From: Bacteroidales bacterium UBA1711
Lineage (GTDB): Bacteria; Bacteroidota; Bacteroidia; Bacteroidales; P3
Length of the DNA stretch: 7,516 nt
Reading direction: 5' to 3'
NCBI GenBank assembly: GCA_002317325.1
Contig: DCJB01000007.1
Location: 1 to 7,516, forward strand
The notes under the pieces were generated by a model. That model was not told the DNA's origin and made no database searches. It was given only the letters and a program-made list of their open reading frames with translations. This document shows positions 6,480 to 7,516 of the stretch, piece by piece; within the stretch, counting starts at the first letter, position 1, and the number at the start of each line of letters is the position of its first letter. Both the position numbers and the translations under genes were made by a program.

Positions 6480-7343
6480 ATGCAACTTAGACTTGAGAAA
6501 CCAATAGTATTCTTTGACTTAGAGACCACGGGCGTAGCTGTGGGCTCCGACCATATTGTTGAAATCTGCCTCCACAAGGTCAACCCCGACCAGACAACGG
6601 AGACCCAGACCCGCCGGGTGCGTCCGTGCGACGCAAAAGGGCGCACGGTGCACATTCCCGAAGTCACCACCGCCATCCACGGTATTGCCGATGCCGATGT
6701 GGCGGGTGAGCGGTCCTTTGCCGAACAGGCGGACGAGATTGCCGCCTTTATCGGCGATGCCGACCTGGCGGGGTACAACTCGAACAGATTCGACGTGCCC
6801 ATGCTGGTGGAGGAGTTTTTGCGGGCGGGACGCACGTTTGACGTTGCAGGGCGGCGTCTGGTAGATGTGCAGAACATCTTCCACAAGATGGAGCAACGCA
6901 CCCTCAAGGCCGCCTACCGCTTCTATTGCGGAAAGTCGCTGGAGAACGCCCACAGCGCCGATGCCGACACCTTGGCCACCTGCGAGGTGCTGATGGCCCA
7001 GTTGGACCGCTATGCCGATGCCGAGTATGCGGCGCCCGACGGGACGGTGAGCAAGCCGGTGGTGAACGATATTGAGGCGTTGAGCCGCTTCTCCGTCCTC
7101 AACCCATGGGCGGACCTCTGCGGACACATCGCATTTGACAAGAACCATTGCGAGGTGTTCAACTTCGGCAAGTACAAAGGCATGACGCTGGAGTCCGTCT
7201 TCGCCAAGGAACCCGCCTACTACGACTGGATGATGAAGGCCGATTTCCCGCTCTCGACCAAGCAGGTGCTGACCTCGGTATGGAACCGTATGCGAGACCA
7301 CAAGTTAGAGCAGCTCCGAATGCACTTCGGTTCGTCCCGATAG
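6480..7343 (+). CDS. DEDDh 3'-5' exonuclease with ExoX-like C-terminal module
   Basis: A 287-residue DnaQ-type exonuclease that should remove nucleotides from 3' ends with two metal ions. Exo I is FFDLETTG (11-18; D13, E15), Exo II is GYNSNRFDVPML (98-109; D105), and Exo III is AHSADADT (157-164; H158, D163), so all catalytic residues of the DEDDh class are present. A second module at about 226-265 (VFNFGKYKGMTLESVF, then PAYYDWMMKADFPLS) matches the ExoX-like C-terminal domain, thought to help bind nucleic acid. It could be a proofreading-type epsilon homologue or a repair exonuclease; the added module and lack of polymerase genes nearby favour repair. The ATG at 6480 follows the S23-type stop codon by 3 nt, with no promoter motif between. 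No later start would keep Exo I. Confidence 0.93.
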   Translation: MQLRLEKPIVFFDLETTGVAVGSDHIVEICLHKVNPDQTTETQTRRVRPCDAKGRTVHIPEVTTAIHGIADADVAGERSFAEQADEIAAFIGDADLAGYNSNRFDVPMLVEEFLRAGRTFDVAGRRLVDVQNIFHKMEQRTLKAAYRFYCGKSLENAHSADADTLATCEVLMAQLDRYADAEYAAPDGTVSKPVVNDIEALSRFSVLNPWADLCGHIAFDKNHCEVFNFGKYKGMTLESVFAKEPAYYDWMMKADFPLSTKQVLTSVWNRMRDHKLEQLRMHFGSSR

Positions 7344-7361
7344 CCGATACCCCTTGTCCGC

Positions 7362-7375
7362 CCGCTTAGGAGCGG
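7362..7375 (+). repeat. Small hairpin after the exonuclease gene
   Basis: CCGCT (7362-7366) and AGCGG (7371-7375) form a perfect 5-bp stem with a TAGG loop, 18 nt after the exonuclease stop. The following bases are pyrimidine-rich (CTTCTTC) but not a true T run, so termination is uncertain. Confidence 0.35.
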
Positions 7376-7393
7376 CTTCTTCAAGTTTCTGAA

Positions 7394-7422
7394 AGCCTCG
7401 GCCTATTTTTAGGCTGAGGGCT
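7394..7422 (+). terminator. Possible terminator hairpin downstream of the exonuclease
   Basis: The arms 7394-7405 and 7410-7422 pair over 12 positions with one G-T wobble and one bulged G, closing a TTTT loop. On the plus strand the stem is followed by GTCTTGTTGC, only moderately T-rich. It lies about 50 nt past the exonuclease stop, a sensible place for the end of the transcript, but the weak tail keeps this tentative. Confidence 0.45.
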
Positions 7423-7425
7423 GTC

Positions 7426-7516
7426 TTGTTGCAAGATAACGCCGGATTTACCTTGCTGCTCTCCTACTTCGCCCCCGAGGCGGAAGCCCTCGCCAAGTCA
7501 AACGACATGACATGTG
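7426..7516 (+). CDS. Possible start or fragment of an unidentified coding region (cut by right edge)
   Basis: From a TTG at 7426 the frame stays open to the edge and reads like protein: LLQDNAGFTLLLSYFAPEAE, then ALAKSNDMTC. Third codon positions are mostly G or C, as in the other genes of the window. No ATG is available before the region that looks coding; the frame is open back to 7393 through the hairpin, after a stop at 7390-7392. It could be a gene starting at TTG (7426 or 7429), a fragment of a broken gene, or chance. I do not recognise the product. The opposite strand also has a short open frame here (ending in a TAG near 7470), so the call is weak. Confidence 0.25.
   Translation, partial: MLQDNAGFTLLLSYFAPEAEALAKSNDMTC

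Noticed and set aside
6519..7301. 260-codon minus-strand frame opposite the exonuclease
   Set aside because: Antisense shadow of a gene with intact DEDDh motifs; no family resemblance of its own.
1..7516. CRISPR array, tRNA genes, insertion sequence or prophage
   Set aside because: I found no regularly spaced repeats, cloverleaf-like stretches, transposase or integrase genes, or terminal inverted repeats with target duplications.

Overview
The window (7516 bp) looks like chromosomal DNA from a GC-rich member of the Bacteroidetes, probably order Bacteroidales. Coding regions are GC-rich, especially at third codon positions, while the gaps upstream of genes are very rich in A and T. Three of those gaps carry an exact match to the Bacteroidetes -7 promoter element TAnnTTTG, and there are no Shine-Dalgarno-like sequences in front of the genes. 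The protein families also fit this group. I cannot name the genus from sequence alone.

Left part, minus strand (1-1849): a two-gene purine salvage unit. A xanthine phosphoribosyltransferase gene (xpt, ATG at 1849) comes first. A nucleobase:cation symporter-2 gene of xanthine permease type follows, cut off by the left edge of the window. A promoter at 1930-1937 and a short leader with a possible hairpin lie in front of xpt. The permease would bring the base in and Xpt would trap it as the nucleotide; this is the same pairing as Bacillus xpt-pbuX.

Middle-left, minus strand (2100-2877): a single gene for a membrane-anchored tetratricopeptide-repeat protein. It has its own promoter and a very strong intrinsic terminator (15-bp perfect stem, then a T run on the minus strand) that separates it from xpt.

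Right part, plus strand (3036-7343): a divergent promoter in a T-tract-rich gap drives a probable four-gene run. The genes are a dihydroorotate-dehydrogenase-like flavoprotein lacking the standard catalytic loop, a long-chain acyl-CoA synthetase, a four-helix-bundle (S23 family) protein with an acidic tail, and a DEDDh exonuclease with an ExoX-like C-terminal module. Gaps are 103, 41 and 3 nt. The last 170 bases hold two hairpins and the possible beginning of another reading frame at the right edge.

Most of the window is ordinary housekeeping and salvage DNA, and I see no clear new multi-gene system. The points most worth a second look are the altered active site of the DHOD-like protein next to an acyl-CoA ligase, the tight pairing of the S23-type protein with the exonuclease, and the unexplained frame at the right edge.
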